Made by a program: the position numbers and the translations under genes. Positions 18,437 through 25,465 of a DNA stretch of 64,000 nucleotides are shown piece after piece. The notes beneath the pieces were generated by a model, which saw nothing but the letters and a program-made list of their open reading frames with translations, had not been told where the DNA came from and did no database searches. Origin of the DNA: Cryptobacteroides sp934698975. Its GTDB lineage: Bacteria; Bacteroidota; Bacteroidia; Bacteroidales; UBA932. Every line of letters starts with the position of its first letter. Position 1 is the stretch's first letter. Location: assembly GCA_934698975.1 (NCBI GenBank), contig CAKUVR010000003.1, positions 62,001-126,000 of the forward strand, read 5' to 3'.

Positions 18437-18532
18437 ATGTTGACAATCAAAACATCTTCTGACGTGTGCTCGATGAGCGGATGCACAAAAATGTTTGAAG
18501 GCTCTTGCGGCATCATGTACAGGAACGGCTAA
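18437..18532 (+). CDS. Candidate 31-residue precursor peptide
   Basis: A short frame, ATG 18437 to TAA 18530-18532, encodes 31 residues beginning MLTIKTSSDV and ending GIMYRNG. It has three cysteines, C11, C16 and C24, in the contexts DVCSMSGC and EGSCG. An AAAGGA ribosome-binding-like stretch lies 3 bases before the start, and a strong hairpin follows the stop. It sits directly after the radical SAM/SPASM gene, where precursors of radical-SAM-modified peptides commonly lie. There is no Gly-Gly leader and no transporter gene nearby. That it is translated and is the substrate is inference. Confidence 0.6.
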   Translation: MLTIKTSSDVCSMSGCTKMFEGSCGIMYRNG

Positions 18533-18549
18533 TCAAGCCATTGAACATT

Positions 18550-18577
18550 GGAGAGCCGATAACGGTTTCGGCTCTCC
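18550..18577 (+). terminator. Hairpin after the candidate peptide gene
   Basis: GGAGAGCCGA pairs with TCGGCTCTCC across an 8-base loop. It is followed by TTAAAAC rather than a T-run, so it may be an RNA-stabilising or attenuating hairpin that keeps the short upstream message abundant. Confidence 0.7.
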
Positions 18578-18610
18578 TTAAAACAAACAACAACTTTAAA
18601 GTAAATCATT

Positions 18611-18916
18611 ATGGACGAAGAATTTGCGAAGTTGAGATGGGAATACTCGTTAAATGGCACAACAGAAGACCGAAAAGTTGAAATCACAAAGGAGATGTAT
18701 GGTAATCTCATAAAGAGGAATGGAGGATCAAATAGGTTTTCAGACAGACTTGCAATAAATGCGATTGATTCCACGGTCGAGGAACTATATGAGGCGGACG
18801 GCATATTGAACAAACAGGGAGCGACACGAAAAATGGAAGACGCTTCTGATGCTGCAAGAAAGTCGGCTTTTGAAAAGAATATATATTCTCCTGATAATCA
18901 ATATCCTCTAAAATAA
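18611..18916 (+). CDS. Hypothetical protein, 101 residues
   Basis: Not recognised. A hydrophilic, charged 101-residue protein without signal peptide, membrane segment or cysteine. The middle looks helical (RFSDRLAINAIDSTVEELYEADGI), followed by a second charged helix and a Pro/Asn/Gln tail. It sits between the candidate peptide and the kinase-like gene, on the same strand and with a stop 10 bases before the next start, so it probably belongs to the same locus. Confidence 0.55.
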   Translation: MDEEFAKLRWEYSLNGTTEDRKVEITKEMYGNLIKRNGGSNRFSDRLAINAIDSTVEELYEADGILNKQGATRKMEDASDAARKSAFEKNIYSPDNQYPLK

Positions 18917-18926
18917 GTGAGTGGCA

Positions 18927-19784
18927 ATGATACCTTTTAAGGCTAAAAGATATGGCTTCCGTCAGATCAAAAGCAATGACTGTGACTATCAGCCACAGCC
19001 GTTGCTGCTTGACACGAATGGTGATGTTACCATTGTGAACATCAGTCCGCATTCTCACGGAAGGAGCTTTATTGTAGGCCAGACAAGTGATGGCAGATTT
19101 GTCGTGAGTAAAGGTAACGGCTTTTCTTACACGGACTATACCTTTATGAATACTGGAGAAATGGGGAATGACACTTGGGGACTATTGTTGGGAACCGATG
19201 CGATAAGGGATTTCAATCTGTGCAATGATGTGGCAGCCTTAGGCATCAAAACCAACCGGATGGAATATGTTCTGGAACTGGAATGTGAGGCTGTCTTACC
19301 GAACGGTAAACGCATCCACCCATATCTGATTCAGTACGATGTCGAGTGTCCGTACCGGATTTCCGATTCTCGTTTTATGCCGCCGGTCAAGTTGGCAGAG
19401 GAGACCCTCAAATGGGAGAAGTATAATGACAATCAATACGATCAAAACCATAGACACATGATCGCAGCCTACGTCTTGATAAGAAATCTAAGAATTCTTC
19501 ACGACAACGGTGTCTTGCACAATGCCATCTCCTCTCAAAACTTCACATGGGCTTTGGAACTGCTTGACTTTGAGCTGGCTCATTCTCCGAATCATCCTTA
19601 TACTGAAGAAGATAATCTCCGTCACGTCCCTGATCTTTACGACCGGGAGGTGCTCCAGACCTACAACATCATCGTTGAAATAGCCCAAATATTATCCGAA
19701 CAAATCAATTATAGAGCGATAAATGATTTGTTTGGGCATTATGGTTTTGATCTTAAAAAATACAATGTTATCATTTCAAAATAA
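18927..19784 (+). CDS. Kinase-like protein with degenerate catalytic loop
   Basis: A 285-residue soluble protein (ATG 18927 chosen; a GTG two codons earlier is possible). The C-terminal half contains LRILHDNGVLHNAISSQNFTW followed by LELLDFELA, which resembles the catalytic and metal-binding loops of protein-kinase-like enzymes (HxDxxxxN and DFG). Here the loop is H198-N-A200-x4-N205, with the catalytic Asp replaced by Ala, and the second motif is D214-F-E. This suggests a pseudokinase or a different use of the fold. The N-terminal half contains beta-rich stretches (GRSFIVGQTSDGRFVVSKG) compatible with a small lobe. Family membership rests on motif resemblance only. Confidence 0.5.
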   Translation: MIPFKAKRYGFRQIKSNDCDYQPQPLLLDTNGDVTIVNISPHSHGRSFIVGQTSDGRFVVSKGNGFSYTDYTFMNTGEMGNDTWGLLLGTDAIRDFNLCNDVAALGIKTNRMEYVLELECEAVLPNGKRIHPYLIQYDVECPYRISDSRFMPPVKLAEETLKWEKYNDNQYDQNHRHMIAAYVLIRNLRILHDNGVLHNAISSQNFTWALELLDFELAHSPNHPYTEEDNLRHVPDLYDREVLQTYNIIVEIAQILSEQINYRAINDLFGHYGFDLKKYNVIISK

Positions 19785-19790
19785 TACTAT

Positions 19791-20831
19791 ATGGCTTTTA
19801 TATTTATAGTCCTTATGGCTATCATAGTAATTTATCTGGTTACAAATTATAGTAATAAGGAGAAGAAGATAGAATATGTTCCCTCCACACCGCAACCAAA
19901 GCAGAAAGAAACAATTATTGATGCGTTAAAGATTCATCCGTTTGTCCAAGAGAGCATTAAGCCAGAGGGGAAATTCTACCCTAAGACATTGCCATTCCTT
20001 CAGGGCAAAATCGAAACCTTGACTCACGACCAGAAAAGGGCGTGCATTAACCAATTTGTTATTTTGGAGATGGAAGCCGCAAAACAAACGGCTGTATCCA
20101 ACGCCGAGGCTATCGGGATGGCTTGTTTGATTGTCGGGAATTGGTTCGGGCATGGTTATGATTACATCAGCTATCTATTATATAGAGCGGAAGAGACTGA
20201 GCTGCTTATCGACAACATAGATTCGATAGCGGATGAAAGAACAAAGGAATATCTTCTTTGTGTTTCGTGTGAAATCGCTGAGTTTGCGAAAGACAAAGCA
20301 AAGGCAATAGATTTAGCCACCACTCCATTCAAGGTGAAGAATTGGAGCAAGGCCAAAGTTTTTGAACTGGTAAGAAAAGCCGGAGCTGATAAGAATCAGG
20401 GAGATGTCACTGAAAGCGCTGAGGATTATCTGAATGCTTTTGCCGATTATTTTCAGACACCAGATTCTGTTGAAGGTTGGAATATGACGATAACAGTCAA
20501 TCCTGACAACCGCAGTGAACTGCTTTATTATAAGAACAATGTGCAAAAGAATTTGGTCCAGCCGCATTGCGGAGTGATTCTTCAATTGGTTTTCGCTCAA
20601 TCTCAGGAGCCGCAGCTTTGGGTTCTCGGGACAAAGGGATTGCAAGCCTATGAGAATGGCCAGTTCGTGGATATCCTTAAATGCTACGACGGCCAGGACA
20701 TCGTCAAAGGTGCTGACAACCCGATGATAGATGTCGCGGATACGGTGAGAGGCGCCATATATGGTTTCTATCGGAATGGTGAGAAAGTCTTGATCAAGCT
20801 AGCAACGACAAACTCGGTTCAGACAATTTAA
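19791..20831 (+). CDS. Membrane-anchored hypothetical protein
   Basis: Not recognised. A 346-residue protein with a single N-terminal membrane segment (residues 2-19, FIFIVLMAIIVIYLVTNY) without a cleavage site, then a charged Pro/Gln linker (25-45) and a large soluble region. The first half is helical (CINQFVILEMEAAKQTAVSN); the last 100 residues look beta-rich with GVILQLVFAQSQEPQLWVLG. It starts 6 bases after the kinase-like gene, so it is probably co-transcribed. Confidence 0.6.
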   Translation: MAFIFIVLMAIIVIYLVTNYSNKEKKIEYVPSTPQPKQKETIIDALKIHPFVQESIKPEGKFYPKTLPFLQGKIETLTHDQKRACINQFVILEMEAAKQTAVSNAEAIGMACLIVGNWFGHGYDYISYLLYRAEETELLIDNIDSIADERTKEYLLCVSCEIAEFAKDKAKAIDLATTPFKVKNWSKAKVFELVRKAGADKNQGDVTESAEDYLNAFADYFQTPDSVEGWNMTITVNPDNRSELLYYKNNVQKNLVQPHCGVILQLVFAQSQEPQLWVLGTKGLQAYENGQFVDILKCYDGQDIVKGADNPMIDVADTVRGAIYGFYRNGEKVLIKLATTNSVQTI

Positions 20832-20864
20832 TGATATGTTTAACTGATTTAATAATAACTCATT

Positions 20865-21254
20865 ATGAAATTTGATCATGAAACCATTCAACGCAATTAT
20901 CAGATGGCGGTTGAATATGTTAAGACCCATTACCCTGATGTGTCTTTGGTGGACTCATACGGTCAAGTGTGGAACAAAGTGTATTACTTCGATGCCGTAA
21001 CACAAATGGAATACGAAATCAAAGGAGGCAATCTGTTTTATACTGTGAAAAATGGGAATTTACTATTGGGCAGGAACACTAATGGGGATGATTTTAGAAA
21101 TCCTGTTATCAATGTGATCGAACACCCATCAGATGTTGACATCATAACATTCTTAGGGAAAGGTTGGTACAGTATGAAACGCTCTTGCGAACATTTAATG
21201 CGACGTTATGATTTTGCCATAAATTTCGACCCCGAGCAGGAAGGAGAATGTTAG
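20865..21254 (+). CDS. Hypothetical protein, 129 residues
   Basis: Not recognised. A cytoplasmic-looking protein of 129 residues, starting with a helix (HETIQRNYQMAVEYVKTHYP) followed by alternating short strands (GQVWNKVYYFDAVTQMEYEI, GNLFYTVKNGNLLLGR). It ends in EGEC. No signal or membrane segment. The next small frame may overlap its last codons. Confidence 0.55.
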   Translation: MKFDHETIQRNYQMAVEYVKTHYPDVSLVDSYGQVWNKVYYFDAVTQMEYEIKGGNLFYTVKNGNLLLGRNTNGDDFRNPVINVIEHPSDVDIITFLGKGWYSMKRSCEHLMRRYDFAINFDPEQEGEC

Positions 21255-21283
21255 AGATATCGCAAACAAAAAAAATTGTAAGT

Positions 21284-21439
21284 ATGGAAAAGCAGAAAAT
21301 ACATTTGATTGTGAAACGTGACGAGGTAAATGCCGCGGATGCCCTTGATGTGAACGTGATGATGCATCTTGAGGAAGAGGCCTTATCGTTAAACGAAGTA
21401 TATCCTCAAGTTGAGTTCATCGTCTCGGTTATCGAATAG
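21284..21439 (+). CDS. Small acidic hypothetical protein, 51 residues
   Basis: Frame from ATG 21284 (MEKQKIHLIVKRDEV) to 21439. An upstream in-frame ATG at 21248 would give 63 residues and overlap the previous stop. The sequence has an alternating strand-helix-strand look (KIHLIVKRD, LDVNVMMHLEEEALSL, QVEFIVSVIE). No homology is recognised; retained because it continues the spacing of the locus and is followed by a terminator-like hairpin. Confidence 0.4.
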   Translation: MEKQKIHLIVKRDEVNAADALDVNVMMHLEEEALSLNEVYPQVEFIVSVIE

Positions 21440-21449
21440 CGAACTTGAT

Positions 21450-21507
21450 GACGTTGGAAGTGTGAGGCGTGAATGCAATAGTCACCAGCCTCAACATTCT
21501 CAACGTC
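21450..21507 (+). terminator. Long imperfect hairpin closing the peptide locus
   Basis: GACGTTG (21450-21456) and GAGGC pair with GCCTC and CAACGTC (21501-21507); the arms are about 19 bases with several mismatches. It lies 10 bases beyond the last small gene of the locus and before the lipoprotein gene. Confidence 0.5.
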
Positions 21508-21537
21508 TCCGTCGGACTGACGTTCTAACCAATCGGA

Positions 21538-22158
21538 ATGAATATGATGAGACAATTATTGACTTTATCGGTGGCCGCCCTTGCGGCCATCGTCCTCTCT
21601 TCTTGCGGCAAGGAGAATCCTGAAAGTTCCAACGGCATCATCGGGACTTGGCAAAACCACAAGATTGAATATGTGTTTAACGGGGAGAAGATCGGTTCTG
21701 AGGATTTGTCAGAAGTGAACTATCCGAAGATGACTTTCGGAAAGGATGGCTATCTGGAGGCTATGGCAGGAATAGAGGGAGAAGACGCTGAACTTCCGAT
21801 CTCGATTCCATATTACTATTCTTCAAAGGATAAAACTCTGACATTGACATTTATGGTCTTCAAGTATGTGATGACGGTGGAGAAACTGACATCTACAGAT
21901 TTGGTTCTGACCCTTGACTATGCCAAAAACAGCGCGCTCTTTGGGGGCAGTACCGTCGGGAAGGCCGTGGACACTTACAAAGGCGTGCAAATCTACCAAT
22001 ATGAAGATGATGGGATCAGTGTCGGTTTCTGCTATAAGGCCAATGGCAAGGTTATCCCGTGCGACAAGGTGTCCGAAGACGACATCGACGGCACTTTCAC
22101 TGGAGACATAAACGGCTACTGCGACAAGTCCACCGCTTATTTCAGGAGGGTGAAGTAA
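21538..22158 (+). CDS. Lipocalin-like lipoprotein
   Basis: A predicted lipoprotein of about 205 residues with signal peptide and lipobox LSSC near residue 23. Starts at 21538, 21544 or 21547 are all possible. After a short linker, GIIGTWQNHKIEYVFNGE and repeated beta segments ending in GDINGYCDKSTAYFRR suggest a lipocalin-like beta-barrel, common in Bacteroidota lipoproteins of unknown role. It is on the same strand as the peptide locus but separated from it by a hairpin. Confidence 0.65.
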   Translation: MNMMRQLLTLSVAALAAIVLSSCGKENPESSNGIIGTWQNHKIEYVFNGEKIGSEDLSEVNYPKMTFGKDGYLEAMAGIEGEDAELPISIPYYYSSKDKTLTLTFMVFKYVMTVEKLTSTDLVLTLDYAKNSALFGGSTVGKAVDTYKGVQIYQYEDDGISVGFCYKANGKVIPCDKVSEDDIDGTFTGDINGYCDKSTAYFRRVK

Positions 22159-22187
22159 GGAACGAGCATCACCGTTTGTATATTCAT

Positions 22188-22210
22188 GTCGCTTCGACAA
22201 GCTCAGCGAC
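22188..22210 (-). repeat. Copy of the dispersed palindromic repeat (intergenic)
   Basis: GTCGCTTCGACAAGCTCAGC plus GAC, in reverse orientation to the copies at 743 and 15795. It lies 30 bases after the lipoprotein stop and can fold as a short hairpin. Confidence 0.85.
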
Positions 22211-22290
22211 CATAGGTTTGGCTCGGCTGTCTGGCTGTCGTTTGTCCGGGGAAACGCTTGCATAGCCGGATAAACCGGCAGCGAAATGAG

Positions 22291-22326
22291 TTTTGTCCGG
22301 TGAGAGTGGGGATTTACCGGACAAAA
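22291..22326. terminator. Perfect 11-bp inverted repeat
   Basis: TTTTGTCCGGT (22291-22301) pairs exactly with ACCGGACAAAA (22316-22326) across 14 bases. The TTTGTCCGG core also occurs at about 15825 and 22240, and in the terminator at 39116, so it may be a recurring terminator-type hairpin. Confidence 0.6.
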
Positions 22327-22363
22327 TGATACTGAATGAGAGAACTTCTCCGCTCCTGGGGGC

Positions 22364-22437
22364 GGTGTCAGGAGGCCATGGCCATTCACCTGGATAGGGC
22401 GTGCGAAGCGTGTAGGCCACAGTGGCCTCCTGGCACC
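22364..22437. repeat. Inverted repeat with GGAGGCCA arms
   Basis: GTGTCAGGAGGCCATGGCC (near 22365-22383) faces GGCCACAGTGGCCTCCTGGC (22415-22434). The arms match with a few bases of slippage across about 31 bases. Function unknown. Confidence 0.55.
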
Positions 22438-22649
22438 GGTTTTCCCCTGATCCGAAAAAACTGATTCCTTGATATTTTTTGATTGCTATTTTTAGTTTGT
22501 GAAAAATGCCGTTTGAAATCCATTCTCTCGTGCAGGATGCGGACAATCAGGATGTTGCCTTGCGGACGGATCGTGTAGAAGATTATGTGATGCCCACAGT
22601 GGAGTCCATACAGGTCAGGCATGATTTCATCATACTTCGTGGTCTTAAT
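22386..22649 (-). pseudogene. Remnant of a ParE/RelE-type toxin
   Basis: On the minus strand, the translation from 22649 down to about 22503 reads like the C-terminal part of a ParE toxin: DEIMPDLYGLHCGHHIIFY, then ILIVRILHERMDFKRHF. The usual N-terminal half is missing because a stop codon (22650-22652) closes the frame, and the reading continues about 40 residues past the normal end. No antitoxin gene is visible. It is therefore most likely a dead fragment of a toxin-antitoxin module. Confidence 0.65.
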
Positions 22650-22702
22650 TTATTGAGGGCGAACCTGGATGCGTGATTCCAAAATGGAATGCGGCGGACG
22701 CG

Positions 22703-23716
22703 TTATGCCTTGACCTCCCAATGGCCGCCTTTGTCGGGGCCGATGCGGCGAAGGAGGCCGGCGGCTTTCAGGTTGGCGAGATGTTTCTCGACGGCTTTCG
22801 GGGATATTCCGATTCTTCGGGCCAGAGTGGCAGCGCTGAGAGAACCGTCCTTTGACAGCATATCCAGGATTATCTCCCTACTTTTCGGCTTTTTCCCATT
22901 GCGGGCGGAATAAGCCGGGCTTTCCTCTTCGAGCAGGCCAGTTGATTGCAGGTAGTTGTCAATGTCCCGGCGGAGCACCTTTGCCGTGGTGCGGAACATA
23001 AACTCTCTGAATATATTCAAGTCTTCGCTTTCACGAGCGGTGATGAGCGATTTGATGTAATCCTCCTTGTCTTCCTTTAATATGATTGAAGGTATCAATC
23101 CAAACTCAAATTGAAGTTGGTTCATCAGCAGTCGGGCCATCCTGCCGTTCCCGTCGGCCCAAGGATGGATGGTGACCAACTCGAAATGAACATCGAAACT
23201 TATTGAATATAACTGATTAAGATCCTTGCCCTTACTGCCTCGCCTCGCTTCGTTGATCCGATCGCACAACTCTGCCAGTTTTGCGGGAACCTTGCTGTAA
23301 TTCATGTAGGATTTCCCACCGAACCCTGCTGTGACATTTAGTAGGCGCAGTTGCCCCCTTGCGGAAGAGAAGTCTCCTAATGCGGTTTGGTACTCTTTTC
23401 CGGTGTTCTTCATTACCAATGATGAGAGCTCCGTCAGCATTTCTGTCGTTATCGGTGAATGCGCTCTGGCATATTCAATTGACTTCTCATAGGCTGCCTT
23501 TAGGTCGAGATTCATGTTCTGTTCCTCAATGCTTTTGCCTTTGATGCTGATCCCTTGGTCGAACATAATCTGGTTCTCGATCTCGGTGATTGTCGAGCCC
23601 TCTATCGCGGTGGAATGCGTGATGAGGGAGTACAGATAGAACTTATCGTAATCTATCTGTTTGCCGATGCCCAGCCTCCGATATTCATAGATGATATTTT
23701 CAAGTTCAGTCGCCAT
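22703..23716 (-). CDS. Fic domain protein (class II, self-inhibited)
   Basis: A 337-residue Fic protein, a family that usually transfers AMP to target proteins. The N-terminal inhibitory motif is visible as S35-x3-E39-G40 (HSTAIEGS), and the catalytic motif is H184-PWADGNG-R192. The C-terminal 80 residues form a winged-helix-like domain (ILDMLSKDGSLSAATLARRI ... EKHLANLKAAGLLRRIG), suggesting DNA binding or autoregulation. It is adjacent to a ParE remnant and an ATPase gene, typical accessory content. Confidence 0.9.
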   Translation of the reverse strand: MATELENIIYEYRRLGIGKQIDYDKFYLYSLITHSTAIEGSTITEIENQIMFDQGISIKGKSIEEQNMNLDLKAAYEKSIEYARAHSPITTEMLTELSSLVMKNTGKEYQTALGDFSSARGQLRLLNVTAGFGGKSYMNYSKVPAKLAELCDRINEARRGSKGKDLNQLYSISFDVHFELVTIHPWADGNGRMARLLMNQLQFEFGLIPSIILKEDKEDYIKSLITARESEDLNIFREFMFRTTAKVLRRDIDNYLQSTGLLEEESPAYSARNGKKPKSREIILDMLSKDGSLSAATLARRIGISPKAVEKHLANLKAAGLLRRIGPDKGGHWEVKA

Positions 23717-23835
23717 ATGTTTCTCCCTACTTTTTCTGCGAATATAGCGATTTTCCCCCTATTATTATATTTTCCTCCCTACTTTTCGGTTTGATGACAA
23801 CAATATATAGTCTGTAGTCAAGTCGCCAAGGCCAG

Positions 23836-25257
23836 TTATTCGAAGAGGCAATCCATCGTGAGGTCATTCTGGACAAGGTTCCTATACTTATTGTGGGACA
23901 CCCCGAATGTGGTTATGAAGGCGAGGTGCAATGCCTTTCGGGTGCCGGACACTGTTCTGAACGCCGATAGCTTTGATTCAAGTGCTTTGGCGTAAGAACC
24001 GTCTATTACAAAAATGTCTTTTGAATATTTCATCTCACAGACTGTGACAACATTGTCTCCTCTGTCAATCAGAAGGTCGATCTGTGCTCCTGCGTGCGCT
24101 TCTGTCTGAGATGTCTTCCAGGATGCCACGTTAGACAGGATACCGGATATCCCCAACTCTTTTTTGATTTGCGGAATATGCTGGAGGCAGACCCTTTCGA
24201 ATGCCAACCCTGCCCAAGTGTTGTGCTCGCTTGTCAGGTAAGTGTGCGACCAGTAGTTCTCATCTGAGAATCTGTCCTTGAGAATGCAATGGTAATAGAA
24301 CAATGTGTAATTGTCTATCAATTGATAGACAGCATCTTTCTCCTTCTTGCCAAATGACGTGTAGTGTCTGATGAAACCGCATTCCTCAAGATCCTCCAGA
24401 ATGGCCTTGAATGTGCCGCCGTCCTCGATTCCTGTCTTTGTCAGAATTTCCTGACGAGTCAATCCGGCTTTCTTACCATTAAGAGACTCAATTACTTTGA
24501 TGAATTTTTCCGGTCTGTTGAAAAGCACCTGATACAGAGCCCCGAACTCATCTTTCAGTTTGGCGTTTTCCGCAAAGAACAGCTCGTCCACATTCTGAGC
24601 CACACTCAGCCCCCGCCTGAGAAAACTCCAATAATAAGGGATTCCTCCCAGAATCATATACATCTCCAACACGTCCTTACGAACCATTGAAAGCCCGGCT
24701 GCGGATGCGTACTGCTCACATTCTGATAACGTGAAAGGTGCGACTTTGATCTTTTCGGTAATCCTGCCTCGAAGGCCGTCCTTGTTCTTCAAAATCTTTT
24801 TTGTAATCCAAGATGTGGCACTTCCGCACACAATCAACACGATGTCTTTCTGTGGCCTTGCCGTGGCCCACCCATTCCAGAAGTGCTCCAAGGCACTGAC
24901 CATTTTAGACTTTGGAGTGTCCATCCATGGAAGCTCATCAATGAATATCACCTTTTTGCCGGCAGGTGCGGATTCTATCAACAGTTTAAGTTTATCGAAG
25001 GCCTCGAACCATGTTTTGGGAACGGAACACTGACCTAATCCGGCATTCCTGAGGGAATCCCTGAATGCTGAAAGTTGATTTCTCAAGTCACCTTTGGCGA
25101 CTCCAGTATGCTGGAACGTAAACTGATAGTTGAATGCCTCGCGGATCATATATGTTTTGCCTACACGCCGTCTGCCATAGACAGCGCAAAACTGAGAATC
25201 GTTCTTTTCCAACAGTCCCCAAAGGGTGCGGCATTCCTTTTTACGTCCGATAATCAT
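23836..25257 (-). CDS. AAA+ ATPase with DUF234 / nuclease-like C-terminus
   Basis: A 473-residue ATP-binding protein. Walker A is GRRRVGKT near residue 30 and Walker B is KVIFIDELPW near residue 105, followed by a winged-helix region (about 265-320). The C-terminal part has the DUF234 pattern with GAQIDLLIDRGDNVVTVCEMK, reminiscent of the D-x(n)-E-x-K core of restriction-like nucleases. Such proteins are common in variable regions of Bacteroidota and archaea; their role is unknown. Own promoter box TATATTTG at 25283-25290 on the minus strand. Confidence 0.85.
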   Translation of the reverse strand: MIIGRKKECRTLWGLLEKNDSQFCAVYGRRRVGKTYMIREAFNYQFTFQHTGVAKGDLRNQLSAFRDSLRNAGLGQCSVPKTWFEAFDKLKLLIESAPAGKKVIFIDELPWMDTPKSKMVSALEHFWNGWATARPQKDIVLIVCGSATSWITKKILKNKDGLRGRITEKIKVAPFTLSECEQYASAAGLSMVRKDVLEMYMILGGIPYYWSFLRRGLSVAQNVDELFFAENAKLKDEFGALYQVLFNRPEKFIKVIESLNGKKAGLTRQEILTKTGIEDGGTFKAILEDLEECGFIRHYTSFGKKEKDAVYQLIDNYTLFYYHCILKDRFSDENYWSHTYLTSEHNTWAGLAFERVCLQHIPQIKKELGISGILSNVASWKTSQTEAHAGAQIDLLIDRGDNVVTVCEMKYSKDIFVIDGSYAKALESKLSAFRTVSGTRKALHLAFITTFGVSHNKYRNLVQNDLTMDCLFE

Positions 25258-25274
25258 AATCGCTAAAATATAGT

Positions 25275-25353
25275 TTCCGCTGCAAATATAATAAAAATAT
25301 GCCTATAGCCAGCGGAATCTTGTAGATTTTACCCACATTCCGCTAGATATAGC
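25275..25353. promoter_or_regulatory. ATPase promoter embedded in short inverted repeats
   Basis: The minus-strand -7 box TATATTTG (25283-25290) lies between TTCCGCTG (25275-25282) and its partner CAGCGGAA (25310-25317); a further TTCCGCT occurs at 25338-25344. The arrangement looks like operator sites, possibly for autoregulation. The rest of the 208-base gap up to the transporter gene holds nothing I recognise. Confidence 0.45.
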
Positions 25354-25465
25354 GATGCTTTTGGCCTATTGCATATTAAAGAATCTTTTTGCGGATTTCG
25401 GGGTGAAACAAAAAATGGCTGACCGGGAACGGCCAACCGTTGTCATATTCATTGAAGAGTGAATG

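Larger units (their letters stand above)
22159..22500. other. Gene-free stretch packed with inverted repeats
   Basis: No gene is supported here. It holds a copy of the dispersed palindromic repeat (22188-22210), a perfect 11-bp inverted repeat (22291-22326) and a second inverted repeat (22364-22383 with 22415-22437). The clustering suggests a site of repeat insertion or rearrangement at the edge of the toxin and Fic genes. Confidence 0.6.

Noticed and set aside
22184..22546. Overlapping minus-strand frames near 22.2-22.5 kb
   Set aside because: They cover the inverted repeats and have no coherent protein signal other than the ParE fragment in a different frame.
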